DNA of 64,000 nucleotides from NCBI GenBank assembly GCA_013400115.1, contig VXBP01004359.1, positions 124,001 to 188,000 on the forward strand, given 5' to 3'. Both the position numbers and the translations under genes were made by a program. Origin of the DNA: Rhinopomastus cyanomelas. Its lineage: Eukaryota; Chordata; Aves; Bucerotiformes; Rhinopomastidae. Under the pieces are notes generated by a model, which saw only the letters and a program-made list of their open reading frames with translations, had not been told where the DNA came from and ran no database searches. Shown here one piece after another: positions 11,791 through 22,879 of the stretch. Numbering within the stretch: the stretch's first letter is position 1; each line of letters opens with the position of its first letter.

Positions 11791-12194
11791 ATTATTAAAA
11801 ATAACAGGACTTTGAGTTAATTTAGAGTACACAGATGAATTAGAGTTAAATCCAGGTTGTAGAGGTCAGTCATAGGGATGGTTATATGTGGTTTTAGGCT
11901 AGACCAAGTTCTGCATGCTCAACAGAGTCAAATAGTTTTAATTCCAAATTATTTCAATGAGTATTGGTGTTAATTTGTGTCTAAATGAGAGACATATTCA
12001 GAGTAATAAGCACAGAAACTAGTCAGTATTTTCAAGAGGAGTACTGTCCTTCTGAAAGAAAGAAATAGGAAATTTAGGGGAGTGGCCTATCAGGAACATA
12101 AAGACAAGGAGGTAATGTCGAGTAAAAGATGTAATGTAAGCACAAGGACATAATGGAACCAGAGAGGTTTCAGTATAAGAATGAGTCTGAGTTC
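11791..12194. other. No clear feature
   Basis: AT-rich. The last 100 bp may be a very decayed extension of the plus-strand CR1 that becomes clear at 12195; I could not support this base by base. Confidence 0.5.
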
Positions 12195-12412
12195 TGGTTA
12201 TGAGGAGAAAAGCCTTTTCCCAGCAAGGACAGAAAGGCAATGGAGCAAGTTACCCTGAGACACTGTGTAGTCTCCAACATTTGATCTTCAGAGGACTTCA
12301 AGACTGACATAGTCAAACCCTGTAGCATCCTGGTCTCACCTCACAAGTAGCCTTGCAACAGGTGTTTGGACTCAGATGTCCTGAGGTGCCAACCTGGAAT
12401 TACCCTATGATC
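12195..12412 (+). mobile_element. Old CR1 LINE 3' end, plus strand
   Basis: Diverged 3' end: AGGCAATGGAGCAAGTTACC (12235), a GTAGTCTCCAACATTTGATC block, and a terminal CTGAGGTGCCAACCTGGAAT then TACCCTATGATCC tail. The tail variant suggests an old subfamily. Confidence 0.8.
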
Positions 12413-13246
12413 CAAACATGAATAACTGAGGAAGTAATTACTCCTAAGGGTTTCTTTTTTTTTCCAGACACACAAAAAACCCTCCACAAACCAGAGTAAC
12501 TACATTTAACTCTTACAGCAGAGAAGTTGTGGAACAACCTATTAATCAGAAAAGAAAAAGCCAAAATATATGTTCTTTCAGGTTGTATTGGGTTTTGGAT
12601 TTGGTTCTTTATTCTTATACTAAAATCTTTGATTCTTATACTAAAAGTGTGACTTGTCTGACTGAGACACTAAGAAATAACTTTATTTCTAGATTCCTTT
12701 GCCCTTTTCCACAGTCAGAACTATGACTCTTCATTTCCTGCAGTACGTTTGAAAATGTTTTCCCTCAGAACTGCTATTAATTTGAGGTGAAGCCTACCCG
12801 AAAGAACCATTCAAGTATGAAAGATCATGGCTACATCTGCCCAACCTGAACTCATTAGACGAATTTGGCATGGCCTGGGAAAATAACCCAAGTGCAGGCA
12901 ATTCTTATGGGAGAGGCTTCCTGAAAGCTCAGACAAAGCAAAGAAATTACTTCTTTCCAGCAAAGAAACACAGAAACAGAGGTGAACTCTTAAGAGCTTT
13001 ATAAACCTATAAGACATTTAGGGCAGGATGCCAGAATGCGATAATGACCCAGGCAGCAATAACTCATTGGCTTTCGATGTAGAGACAGTCAGACAGTTTG
13101 GTCTCACCTCAACTGATTAAAGAGGCCTGTGGCAACTTAGTCACAAAGTTTGAAAGCAATAAATGTAAACAGCAATTTGAAACAGAAAACAGTAATCCCA
13201 CAGAGGGTGAAGGAAATATATACCTGAACCTCTGCAAGGTGCTGAA
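12413..13246. other. No recognised feature
   Basis: Unique-looking AT-rich sequence. No exon or repeat could be supported. Confidence 0.5.
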
Positions 13247-13797
13247 TCACAGATTCATAGAACCTTAGGGATTGGAAGATACCTGAAAGATCATCCAGTC
13301 CAATCCCCTTGCCACAGCATGATCACCTAGATCAAGTTGCACAGGAGCATGTCCAGGCGGGTTTTAAATGACTCCAGAGATGGAAACTCCACAACCCCCC
13401 TAGGCAGCCTGTTCCAGTGCTCCATCACCCTCACCGTGAAGAAATTCCTTCTCGTATTGATGTGGAACCCCCTATGTTCCACCTTACACCCATTGCCCCT
13501 TGTCCTATCGTTGGATGAATGTGAGTAGAGACTGGCTCCATCCTCCTGACACCCACTCCTTCCATATCACAGTATCACAGTATTACCAAGGTTGGAAGAG
13601 ACCTCATAGATCATCAAGTCCAACCTGTCACCACAGAGCTCAAGGCTAGACCATGGCACCAAGTGCCACGTCCAATCCTGCCTTGAACAGCTCCAGAGTT
13701 GGAGACTCTTATCAACATTAATGAGGTCACCCTTAAATCTCCTTTTTTCCAAGCTCAAGAGACCCAGTTTCCTCAGCCTTTCCTCATAAGAGGGGAA
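13247..13797 (-). mobile_element. CR1 LINE 3' part, minus strand, interrupted by a second CR1
   Basis: The 3' end starts at 13247 (CACAGATTCATAGAACCTTA, then GGGATTGGAAGATACCTGAA). It is continuous to about 13567 (CTCCTTCCATA), then resumes at about 13708 with TTATCAACATTAATGAGGTC and ends near CTCATAAGAGGGG. The two halves join to the expected CR1 order, so the intervening 140 bp is a later insertion. Confidence 0.93.
13568..13707 (-). mobile_element. Nested CR1 LINE 3' end of another subfamily
   Basis: About 140 bp inserted inside the CR1 of 13247-13797. It has its own 3' tail, a repeated TATCACAG octamer (13565-13582), then ACCAAGGTTGGAAGAGACCT, CATAGATCATCAAGTCCAAC and CTAGACCATGGCACCAAGTG. 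The terminal block differs from the host element, so the subfamily is different and the insertion younger than the host. The target duplication could not be fixed unambiguously. Confidence 0.88.
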
Positions 13798-14324
13798 GAC
13801 TGAGCTCCAAGTTTAATCATTAATCATTAAACCAGTTTACCATAGGTGAATGTGAACAAGAAAATGTGCATCACCGTCAGTCATTTTTTTGAAAGTTTCA
13901 ATCCATATTGGGAAAAAGCATTCATTTAACTTTTTAGCTTAACAAAGAAATAATTAAATATTCAATACAGTAAGCAGTGCAGACATTTCCTCAAGTGCTT
14001 AGCTATAAAAATGATGAAAAATTATAGTGTTAGCAAGTACAAAGTCCAATTTGCAAGGTGTATACTTACACTAGACATAATGAGAAATGAATGCAAACGG
14101 GAAACAGCAGATAAATTTGTACTGGGTCTATTGGATAATTTTATTTCCTCCATTTATTAATTGAATGTAGCAACATTTTGACTACATAAAATATTTTCAA
14201 CTTTTTCTAATTATTTAAAATAGGAAATGGTTCATATTTACAGATTGTCCAGCTTGTCAACTGTTGGTCTTAGTAGTATCTGAGACATCTTCTTTGCCAC
14301 AGTAATTTTTATTTTCCCATTTTT
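13798..14324. other. No recognised feature, AT-rich
   Basis: AT-rich sequence with no repeat or exon that I can identify. Confidence 0.5.
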
Positions 14325-14928
14325 TAGCAGTGAGAAACCCCAGGTACCAGTATAGGTTGGGGACTGATCTGTTTGAGAGCAGTGTAGGCGAAAGGGACCT
14401 GGGGGTTGTGGTGGACAGCAGGATGACCGTTATCCAGAAATGTGTCCTTGTGGCCAAGAAGGCCAATGGCATGCTGCAGTGAATTCTAAGGGGGTAGTTA
14501 GTAGATCGAGAGAGGTTCTCCTGAGTCTCTACTCTGCCATGCTGAGACCACACCTGGAATACTGTATCCAGTTCTGGGCCCCTTAGTTCAAGAAAGACAT
14601 GGATCTGCTTGAGAGAGTCCAGTGCAAAACCACAAAGGTGACGAAGGGAAGAAAGGCTGAGTGAGCAGTGTCTCTTGAGCTTGAAAAAACAGAGACTGAG
14701 AGGTGACCTCATTCATGTTTATAAATGTGGACAGGGAGGGTGTCAGGAAGATGGAGCTAGGCTCTGCTCAGTGGCATCCAATGTGGAGTCTCCTTCTCTG
14801 GAGACATTTGAAACCCAGCTGGACATGTTCTTGTGCAACTTGATCTAGGTGATCGTGCTGTGGCAGGGGGATTGGACTGGATGACCTTTTGAGGTCCTTT
14901 CCAGTCCCCAATGTTCTGTGATTCTGTA
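14325..14928 (+). mobile_element. CR1 LINE 3' part, plus strand, with internal deletion
   Basis: Starts in late ORF2 (AGGGACCTGGGGGTTGTGGT at 14394) and ends with GGTCCTTTCCAGTCCCCAAT then TTCTGTGATTCTGTAG. At about 14782 GTGGCATCCAATG joins directly to TGGAGTCTCCTTCTCTGGAG, losing the approximately 130-150 bp normally between them; compare the 15690 copy, which keeps that part. Stops in ORF2 make it inactive. Confidence 0.94.
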
Positions 14929-15689
14929 GTAAATCAGATACAATAGATACCCTATAGTCTAATATTTAATATTTTCTGAGGTTCAGCTCACTGTGAACAT
15001 CTTGTTTTTATCGAATAACTGTAGAAAGGCTTCGAGCATCAGAGTTAGTCATAGAGGTAGGTTTCCTTAAAAATGTGTTTCTGTTCTTCAGGTAGCTGAT
15101 TCTGACTCTCCAGGGGGAGCTCTGTCATTGACCTGAATAGGGATGAAGCCAAGGGAAATTTAGGTAGCTGAAATGCTCAGTTAGTAGGTATTGCAATTAG
15201 AGATAAAAAGACCCTTAGAAACTATTCCTTAGCTGTTCTTCATACTCCTGTTAGTTACCTACTGGTGAGTCTTTGTTCATTCACTGAGATAACCATTCAA
15301 AGTGATTTAGAAAACCTTGATTCACAGTTAACCAAAAGATTGGAATCTGTGCCTTGGCAAAGTATCACAATACCATGGTCACGGAAACCAATTCCATTCT
15401 CAGCAGTTTAAATTACTTCTTCATTCTTTCCTTTTTATACCTAATTTAACCATTTATAAGCACATAATTGTCCACTGAATTAGTAGCATTAAACCCAGAA
15501 TGCTTTGGAAGAAACAACATTATAATTTTGGAATAAGTACTGCTAGCACTCTATTATATATTCCTGTTGGGTTTTTATTAGAAGAACATTCAGTCAGTAT
15601 TTAGTCCACTCTTCAAGTGGAAACTATGAAAGTTAGGTGAAAAATAGGCACTTTTATTCCCTCTTTTGCAAGTTATTTAATTTGTTTAA
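14929..15689. other. No recognised feature
   Basis: Unique-looking AT-rich spacer; nothing supported. Confidence 0.5.
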
Positions 15690-16118
15690 AAGATGATGAA
15701 TGGAGCAGAACCTATCTCTGAGGAGGAAAGGCTAAGGGAACTGGGTCTCTTGAGGTCAGAAAAAAGGGAACTGAGGGGTGACTCCATTAATGCCGATAAA
15801 TATGGAAAGGGTGAGGGTCAGGAGGATGGAGTCAGGCTCTGCTCGGTGGCATCCAATGATAAGACAAGGGGCAATGGGTGTAAGCTGGAAGATAGGAAGT
15901 TCCACATCAATATGAGAAGAACTTCTTCACGGTGAGAGTGACGGAGCACTGGAAGGGCCTGCTCACGGGTGTTGTGGAGTCTCCTTCTCTGGAGACATTT
16001 AAAACCTTCCTGGACATGTTTCTATGCAACTTGATGTAGGTGATCATGCTGTGGCAGGGGGATTAGACTAGATGATCTTTTGAGGTCCCTTCCAATCCCC
16101 ATTGTTCTGTGATTCTGT
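15690..16118 (+). mobile_element. CR1 LINE 3' part, plus strand, complete tail
   Basis: A 5'-truncated CR1 with the whole 3' segment in order: LRELGL-encoding start, GTGGCATCCAATGATAAGAC (15846), TTCTTCACGGTGAGAGTGAC, CATGCTGTGGCAGGGGGATT, GAGGTCCCTTCCAATCCCCA and a TTCTGTGATTCTGTGTG tail. Confidence 0.95.
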
Positions 16119-16234
16119 GTGACATTACACCTGTTGTGTCTAATGAGTCCCAGCTGACCCATTTACTCCAAACCATGGTTTGATTGACATAAATTGCATC
16201 TGCATTAGCATGTAAGCTGAGATCAATAGTGTAT

Positions 16235-16563
16235 TTGAGCTGGGGCTGGTTAGTTTGAATAAGAAGAGGTAAGGGGAGACCCCGTCACTATTTACAGCTA
16301 CCTGAAGGGACACTGAGTGCTGGTCATTAATGATAGAACAAGAGGGAAGGGCCTCAAGCTGTGCCAGGGCTGGACATGAGGAAAAAGTTTTTCACAGAAG
16401 GTGTAGTCAGGTGCTGGTTGGAATAGGCCACCATCACTGGAGGTGTTTAAAAGTTGTGTAGATGTGGTGTTGGGAGAACTGGTTTAGGGGTCAACTTGGT
16501 AGTGTAGCGTTGATGTAGACTTTATGATCTCAAGGGTCTTTTCCACCTGGAATAATTCTATGA
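16235..16563 (+). mobile_element. CR1 LINE 3' end, plus strand, other subfamily
   Basis: Diverged CR1 ending in ATGATCTCAAGGGTCTTTTC then CACCTGGAATAATTCTATGA. The body has AATGATAGAACAAGAGGGAA and GGACATGAGGAAAAAGTTTT. Its tail variant groups with the copy at 33224. Confidence 0.9.
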
Positions 16564-17848
16564 TAAAATTACTCTCCTACTTGTGCCCTCCCACTATTCT
16601 TTACTTCACATTATGGAAAAGCCTCAGAGTGAAGCTGACAAACTGTAACTCAGTTGAAACTGAAGTGGAAGGTGTGCTGCAGGGGTACTAATTAAGAGTT
16701 CTCCAACCAGCAACAGAACCTAGCCTATGGGGGCTTCCTAGGGTTATTGCTAAGGGGCTCCTCCCCTCTTCTCCTAAAGGCACCTGAAGTTACTCATACT
16801 CAACAGAAATGTACTATTTGATAACGTAAACAGTTTTTACTTTTACAGTCAAACTCTTGGTCAAAACACCATAGGGGAAATTTGAAAATACTCACTTTTT
16901 ATGCATTAATGTTTGGAGGGTAATTGCTTATAACCCAGTATTGTAGTAGTGGAGTTTGATCAAGCTCTTAAAAAATTAACTGACACTGGATTCAGAGAGT
17001 AAAATTGAGACCATACAGCCCACAAGAAATACAAAATCAAAAATTGTGCAAAAAATTATCTACATTTGCAAATCATCAAATACTTGAAAGCTGAAAGTAG
17101 AAAGCAGACACAGAAGAGAGACACATAATACCCATTATCTGCACTTGGCTATTGTACATCGATTTATAATTTAACTTGTCTTTGAAAGAGAAGAATATTT
17201 ATCATTTCAGGAGCAATGGAACAGAATCATGTTTGCAGCAGTTTTCACTTTAAAAAGACATGTTCTGTGGGTATCTGCAATTAATAACATTCTGATATCT
17301 ATAATTTTTGTTTACCAACTGGTGGAAAGAGAAATCCTTAGCTACTGGAATCACACTGCTATAAATAGTTCAATTCTTCTGCCTCCATTGTAACAGGAGA
17401 TGAGAGAAGTTATGAGTATTCGAAACAGTTTACAAATATAGTGCTTGCTATACATTTTGCTGGAGCTAAATATCATGAATTAGTGTATAGTAAGATAACT
17501 TCTCACTGAATGACTGAATGTTAGGCTACATTCGTTTGCTGATGGTTTTTCATCTAACTTTGTAGTAGGGCTGCAAGTCTGTGGCACTAGTACTCTACCT
17601 TATTAACTAGAAAGAGAATAACGTAGATTAACATTAGATGTCTAAATGTTATTCTTTGAAATCTGAAATGGTCAATCTAGATGGTCTTAATACAGGACCA
17701 TTACCAACTGGAAGTTTTTCTAGTCTTGGTTGCCTATTTTAGATTGAACAAAATTATCCCGCTGTTCATCTTTCCACTAACCATGAAGTGCTTAGAACAT
17801 AAAACTTTGAAGTAATAATTTTCTTTCTAAATTTCTAAAGAACATGTC
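16564..17848. other. No recognised feature
   Basis: About 1.3 kb of repeat-poor, AT-rich sequence. No gene or RNA was recognised. Confidence 0.5.
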
Positions 17849-17960
17849 CCACCTGGACATGTTCCTGTGCAACTTGATCCAGGGGATCCTGCTGTGGCAA
17901 TGGGATTGGACTAGATGATCTTTCAAGGTCCCTTACGGTCTCTAATGTTCTGTGAGTCTG
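17849..17960 (+). mobile_element. Short CR1 3' end, plus strand
   Basis: About 110 bp: CACCTGGACATGTTCCTGTG, AACTTGATCCAGGGGATCCT, GATTGGACTAGATGATCTTT and a decayed TTCTGTGAGTCTGAATG tail. Strongly 5'-truncated. Confidence 0.93.
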
Positions 17961-19544
17961 AATGATCAGCTTAGCCTTTTCATGCTAATGGTAAGCCATC
18001 AGCAGTTTTTCTGGAAGATATGTAGCCTGTGAAGTAAGATATTTGTCTCAGTGCCAAAACAAAACTGCATACCAGTGTTCAGAGCTTTGACTGATCTCAC
18101 ATTTTTTCTTAATGCTGAGTTGTGGCTAAAGAGGAAGCCATAAAGTCAACGTGTTTATGCCCACCCCTCATTCCTTGTTAAAAAGCACAATCTGATGATT
18201 TCTGAAGTCATATCAGATACTGTCAAAGTAAGGTTGGACATGCTGCATACATCCATTTTTTGGTGCAGTAGCCATAAGCATTGGGTAGTTATCACTCATT
18301 GGAACCACCATGCAATTGTTGCAGTTTTGTGTCAGAAAGCAGAAAAATAATCATTAAAAATGAAAAAAAAGATTAAATTAATAAATAAAATGAAAATTAA
18401 AAATAGTCACTGAAAGCAATACAATAAAAACTTGTTAGCTTTTCGTTTGGGCTTTAGTTAAGTGATGAACCGATGAATATTTTGCTCTGGTCAGAGTCAA
18501 GGTGTTTTGCATAGCTGAAAAGATCACATAGATGAGCATTCATCTTTTATGAAGAGAGGAACTTTTAAGAAAAATGGGGGAAAAAATTAAAAACTGTTAT
18601 TCAAAAAGACTGATAAGATTTAACCATCTTGTTATGTTTAATTGGGGCAACATAAGGCAGAAGTAAACAACATAACTCATAAAATGCTAAAGCTTGATTG
18701 CCAAGAGAGAAGAAAGGCATAACCTTATTTTCGCAGGTAAATATCGCTGTGGAAATCAGTTTTTACATTTCCTATTGCTTATTTGTCACAAAAGAGAAAT
18801 TATTTGTGTCAGGTCTCATTTATAAGTAAGATCTAGCTTTTTTAATCAGAAAAAGTAAAGTCAGTTTGCCTTCTCCAATGTCTTAAAACTAGACCTATGA
18901 ATCAATTATATCCAGGGACAGTTCTTACCCTGGGAATAGCACGACCTATTCTCAGTAGAATTTAATATCCTTTAAGTAAAGCAACGTGACTTCCAGCATC
19001 ATTCTATGACTTGTTTTCCTCTTGCTCTGAGCATCCTATCACCAAGTTCAGCTCCAAAACAAACTGGAATGGGAACAGTTTAATCTTTTTGTATAATCAG
19101 TGACAGTAAGCAGCAGTCTTTGAAGACTTCAGGAGGAATAGCATTAATTTCTTTACCACAGTCATCTGTTTGATAGCCTTAACCCTAATCTTAACCCTAA
19201 GTGGCAGACTTTCCAAAACTGTGTGGGTTAAGTTTTGCAGGACTGACTGCTGACATGACATGACAGGGTATGGAACCAGTTTGATTCCATCATATGACAA
19301 CTTGAGGACCAACAATATCCACTCTCATGGATACAAAAGACATGCTTGGATGGCAATCTCCTCTCTTTTTCACTCACTTTTGCTACTGGCTTGACACTCT
19401 TGAAGGGGCTCACTCACCTGCCTGCTTTGCATGTGAAGATGATGTGGCTCCTGTTCAGGAATTGGGTGAAAAAAAAATCATCTCCTTTCCCCTATCCTTT
19501 ATAATTCCTGCCCTTATTGTCTCCGTATTGTATTTTTCACTTGT
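17961..19544. other. Repeat-poor AT-rich stretch with two telomere-like units
   Basis: No gene recognised. At 19178-19200 a 12-mer CTTAACCCTAAT occurs twice in tandem (the second copy with a changed last base), resembling vertebrate telomere repeats (CCCTAA) with an inserted T. It is too short to call an interstitial telomere with confidence. Confidence 0.5.
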
Positions 19545-19900
19545 TTTCCTTCTATTTCAGTTTCCACGTGGTTGCTATTGGTGTTTGCCACCTGCAGGGA
19601 GGGGAAATCCTTTGTCCAGATTTTGCAGGAGGTTCATGCCCAGTTCCAGGCAGCTGGTGAAGCATTGCTGCCTGCCAGTTTGATGGGGAATCCTTTGTCT
19701 TGGTTTTGATTGCTTTTTTTATATGCAGCCAGTTAGTGTGTTTACAGTTTTTCTTCTTTTCTTTCCTTTTTTGTAGCTGTTCTTGTTCTTTATTAATAAA
19801 ATCTGTCATCACTTCTCTTTACTTTAAATGTGTCCTTAGTTTTTTCTTGATTGAAGGCCCTGGCAAATTAGAAACAGGACACTGTTATGTTTTTCAAGTC
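19545..19900 (+). mobile_element. Possible ERV LTR segment with poly(A) signal
   Basis: GC-richer block, TTTGCCACCTGCAGGGAGGG at about 19588, followed by a pyrimidine-rich tract and TGTAGCTGTTCTTGTTCTTT then ATTAATAAAATCTGTC (poly(A) signal at about 19794). The layout of T-rich tract, AATAAA and a T-rich downstream end resembles the R/U5 part of avian retroviral LTRs. I could not find paired ends or a target duplication, so this is a tentative call. Confidence 0.35.
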
Positions 19901-19992
19901 AGCAAAACCTGTGCTGTGCATGTGGTGATTACTTTGCCAGCGTGAGGGTGAGTGGGGAAAATATTCTCACATTTTCTTTTCTCATTTGCTTA

Positions 19993-20050
19993 ATCATAGA
20001 ATCATAGAATCATTAGGGATTGGAAGGGACCTCGAAAGATCATCTAGTCC
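19993..20050 (-). mobile_element. 58-bp CR1 3' end, minus strand
   Basis: ATCATAGAATCATAGAATCA, then TTAGGGATTGGAAGGGACCT and CGAAAGATCATCTAGTCC. Very little divergence from the common CR1 terminus and only about 58 bp long, so it is an extremely 5'-truncated insertion. Confidence 0.92.
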
Positions 20051-20899
20051 ATGGGTGCATAAGGAAGAAAAAAGGGTAACTCAAATAAAATATCAAATAA
20101 AAAAGCAATTCTAGAGTAGCTCCATCACTGATAAAATTTCAAAATCAAGGGGAAAAGTGCTTGTAAAATTCCTTACTCCAATTTTGTTAACTTTGTATTT
20201 TCTAAACTGCAGCTCATTTTCTGCTAAGCTAAGCATTGTAGAACAGAAACAATTATTTTTATCAATGACAATATTTTTTGTCATTGGGGACTTAGTTTTT
20301 AATCATCATTCCAGTCAATAAGAGCTTAACATTGACTTTCAAAATTTGAATTTGTATAGGCAAACAAAAAGCTTCCTAGGCTTTCAGTGCAGTGAGGCCT
20401 GATCAGGGCTGTCATTGACCAATTTTGTTCTTTAAGAGTGTTCACTAGTCTTCTGAACTTTCACAGTGTTCATTAAGCCTTTCTCCTCTTTGGTTTTTGT
20501 GATTTTGAAGAAGTCAGGACTGTATTCTGAAGCTTTTCACTTGATCAGTCCCTTCATGCACACTTGTAAATCTGCCTCCTCATTTTTGGCTCCTGTCTCA
20601 CCTTTACAAATACATTAACTCAGAAGCCTTCCTTTAGTCAATCTTGCTAATGGATATTACAGTTAAGGTCGAGCAGACTGTGTGTCAGGTTGATGGTATC
20701 AACTTCATCTCTTTAGGAAAATGGAACAAAAATTGAGTTGTGGTGTGAGCTGGTCAGAGTTTCAGTAGTGGGGAACGGCTGGCATAGCCCACGTAAGAAG
20801 TTTTTCCATTATAAAAATTAAGAAAACCACACCCTGTAGTTGTGGAAGAGTTAGATTCAGCTAATCAGCACCTAGGTGAATGAACAGATTTGTGAGGGA
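20051..20899. other. No recognised feature
   Basis: AT-rich unique-looking sequence. Confidence 0.5.
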
Positions 20900-21590
20900 A
20901 AACAAGGTTTTGTGGAGGGTTTGGTTTGTTTGTTGTTTTTTTTATCTTTAGTGTTTTATTCTCTGGGAGCTCTTGATTTTGTCTGAAGAAAAGCTGGGAG
21001 AAGAAGACAGACATACTGCTGTGTGAAAAAGGAAAGAGAGGGAAAACTTGTATGACAGCCCTTGAAATTTGGTGAAAGTCCTGATGAGCAGAAGGTCATC
21101 TGCAGACTGTGAAAGCTGGCATGGAGAAGGATCAGTAGAGACACTGGGTTCTTAAAAGCAGATGCAATGCAGGAACTCCTGTGGTGGAGCGCCTGGCTGG
21201 ACCAGAGAACTGGCCACACTGGCGGCTGTGAAAGTCCCCACCATGATGTTTAAAAAGTGACTGAGGAATTGTCCCTGTGTGGTTGAGGAGGCTCACTAGC
21301 TTGCCACCTGGAGGGAATTGCAGGGTTTTCCCTTGAGGGAAAGGGGACTGCAGAGGTCCAGGACCTTGTAATCTTTTTGTTGTGGGTAGTGTTTTTTTCT
21401 TTAAATTGGGCAATGGTTTTTTTCTCTGTACTGGGAGATTCTGTCTTGTAGTTAAAATGAAATTGGATTTGTTTCCTGGAATTTGTCTTTTGCCTGTGCC
21501 CACAAGTGAGCCCTCCTTGGTTTTGTTTTGCCTCAGATCCTGAGCACTCTGCCAACTACTGATAGTCATTTTCATCCTCTGTAGAATGCT
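20900..21590. other. Unidentified GC-richer block, possibly LTR-derived
   Basis: A block less AT-rich than its surroundings, with a 147-codon minus-strand open frame (21132-21575) and a second overlapping frame of 101 codons. The 147-residue peptide is rich in K, Q, P and T, with no motif I recognise. On the plus strand CACCTGGAGGGAATTGCAGG (21306) and a T-rich stretch ending TTCTGTCTTGTAGTTAAAAT look like LTR material, and the first resembles the segment at 19588. No ends or duplication were found. It could be an old LTR, a retrotransposed fragment, or unique DNA. Confidence 0.3.
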
Positions 21591-22620
21591 TCCCAGTTAA
21601 GAGAAGACTGTTTAAACTCCAAATTAGATACATATTTCCATGCAATCTACTTCACTCTATTCTGTTTTTTTAATAGTTCATATTTAAAAGCCCTAACAAT
21701 GACCAAAATAATAGAACACATAAGTAGAAGCTTAATATGGTTTTAAGTTCCTGATACCTAGCTTAGTTAATACTGATGATGTTCCTGCAAGTTGGTTTAT
21801 AGTTTATATCCTCATGCTCTTGAGTCAGATTGCAGATTCTTTCCTAAAGAAACACAGTAAAAGCAAATATAAATGTAAAATACAAACATGTCTGAGAGAT
21901 TTCAGCTGAAATATGTCAAGATTTGAACTTCTTTTTATCTACCTCTTTTGAAATGTCATATGTTAGAGAATGGGTAATAAAGATTTCTTTTTAGGAATCA
22001 CCCGTGCCTTCCAGTTTACAAAATCTGATAGATTATAATTTCTATAAACAATTACTTTGCAAACAAAGACAGATTAATCTGTTGTCTAGAAACCAGGCAC
22101 CAAAACCTTTTGGTTATAGTTTAACATGTAGTGTGTATATAGAATATACTGTAAGAAAAAAACCCAATAAATATGTTAGAAAAACAGGACAATCTTATTT
22201 TTTCAATCGTTCTAGTATGTTAATAACACACGATATTGGCAGCTATATGTAGCATAAGAGCAGGCATTTTTCCCACCTACATTTACATATCCTCACGGAC
22301 ACTCTGCCAGATGGCTGTTCCACACTTTTTCTTTCAAATTTCATGTGGGAGAAAGCAGAAATGTGCAGAACTGTCGTTTTGCTGTCTTAAAGTAATACAA
22401 GACTTTCTGAAACTGCATATCACATTACACAGGGTTGGTTTTCACCAGTGATGCTTTTAAAAGATGTTTAAGAGGTTAGGAGTTTTTCCAAGTGGCAACA
22501 AAAACAAAAGAAAAAGCTCTGAGTGTTTTATAAGTATTCCTAGTATTTCACTATATGGCACTCTAGGTTTTTGGCTTACTTTAGTGAAAAGGCTAGTGAA
22601 CAGTGCTTTTAAACCAGAGA
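21591..22620. other. No recognised feature, AT-rich
   Basis: Nothing identifiable; short open frames only. Confidence 0.5.
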
Positions 22621-22733
22621 CTTATAGAACCATTTAGGCTGCAAAAGACCCCTGAGGTCAAGTCAAACCATTAACCCTACTCTACCAAGGTCACCACTAA
22701 ACCATATCAGTAAGCACCACATGTATGAAATGT

Positions 22734-22879
22734 TGGATTAGCTAAGCAGGGTAGTGCCTGCTTTGCACTTGGATGGGAGACAGTCTGATTACACCAAGTG
22801 CTGTAGGCTTACCCTGCTCCAGCAGACTTAGATGATCTTTTGAGGTCCCTTCCAACCTCTAACCTTCTGTGATTCTGTG
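22734..22879 (+). mobile_element. 5S rRNA-derived, CR1-tailed SINE-like element
   Basis: Bases 22741-22810 align without gaps to nucleotides 51-120 of vertebrate 5S rRNA as I recall it, with about 57 of 70 identities. Three perfect 10-base blocks remain: GCTAAGCAGG, GGATGGGAGA and CTGTAGGCTT. Directly after the 5S end comes a CR1 3' terminus (ACCCTGCTCCAGCAG, then TTAGATGATCTTTTGAGGTC and CTTCTGTGATTCTGTGA). Flanks ATGTATGAAATGT (22721-22733) and ATGTAAATGT (22880-22889) look like a diverged target duplication. The A-box, intermediate element and C-box regions of the 5S internal promoter are all within the retained part, with substitutions. Family knowledge: a 5S head plus a LINE-type tail is the plan of 5S-derived SINEs. 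Whether this is a family member or a one-off chimera cannot be told from one copy. Confidence 0.85.
22741..22810 (+). pseudogene. 5S rRNA pseudogene segment (3' 70 nt)
   Basis: Only the 3' part of 5S rRNA is present. About 13 substitutions, concentrated near the loop equivalent to nucleotides 91-100, and the missing 5' 50 nucleotides preclude a functional 5S rRNA. The end CTGTAGGCTT is followed by CR1 sequence and not by the T-run terminator of genuine 5S genes, which shows that transcription read past the normal end or that two templates were joined. Confidence 0.88.

Noticed and set aside
22741..22810. Functional 5S rRNA gene
   Set aside because: Missing the first 50 nt, about 13 substitutions, no T-run terminator, and followed by a CR1 tail.
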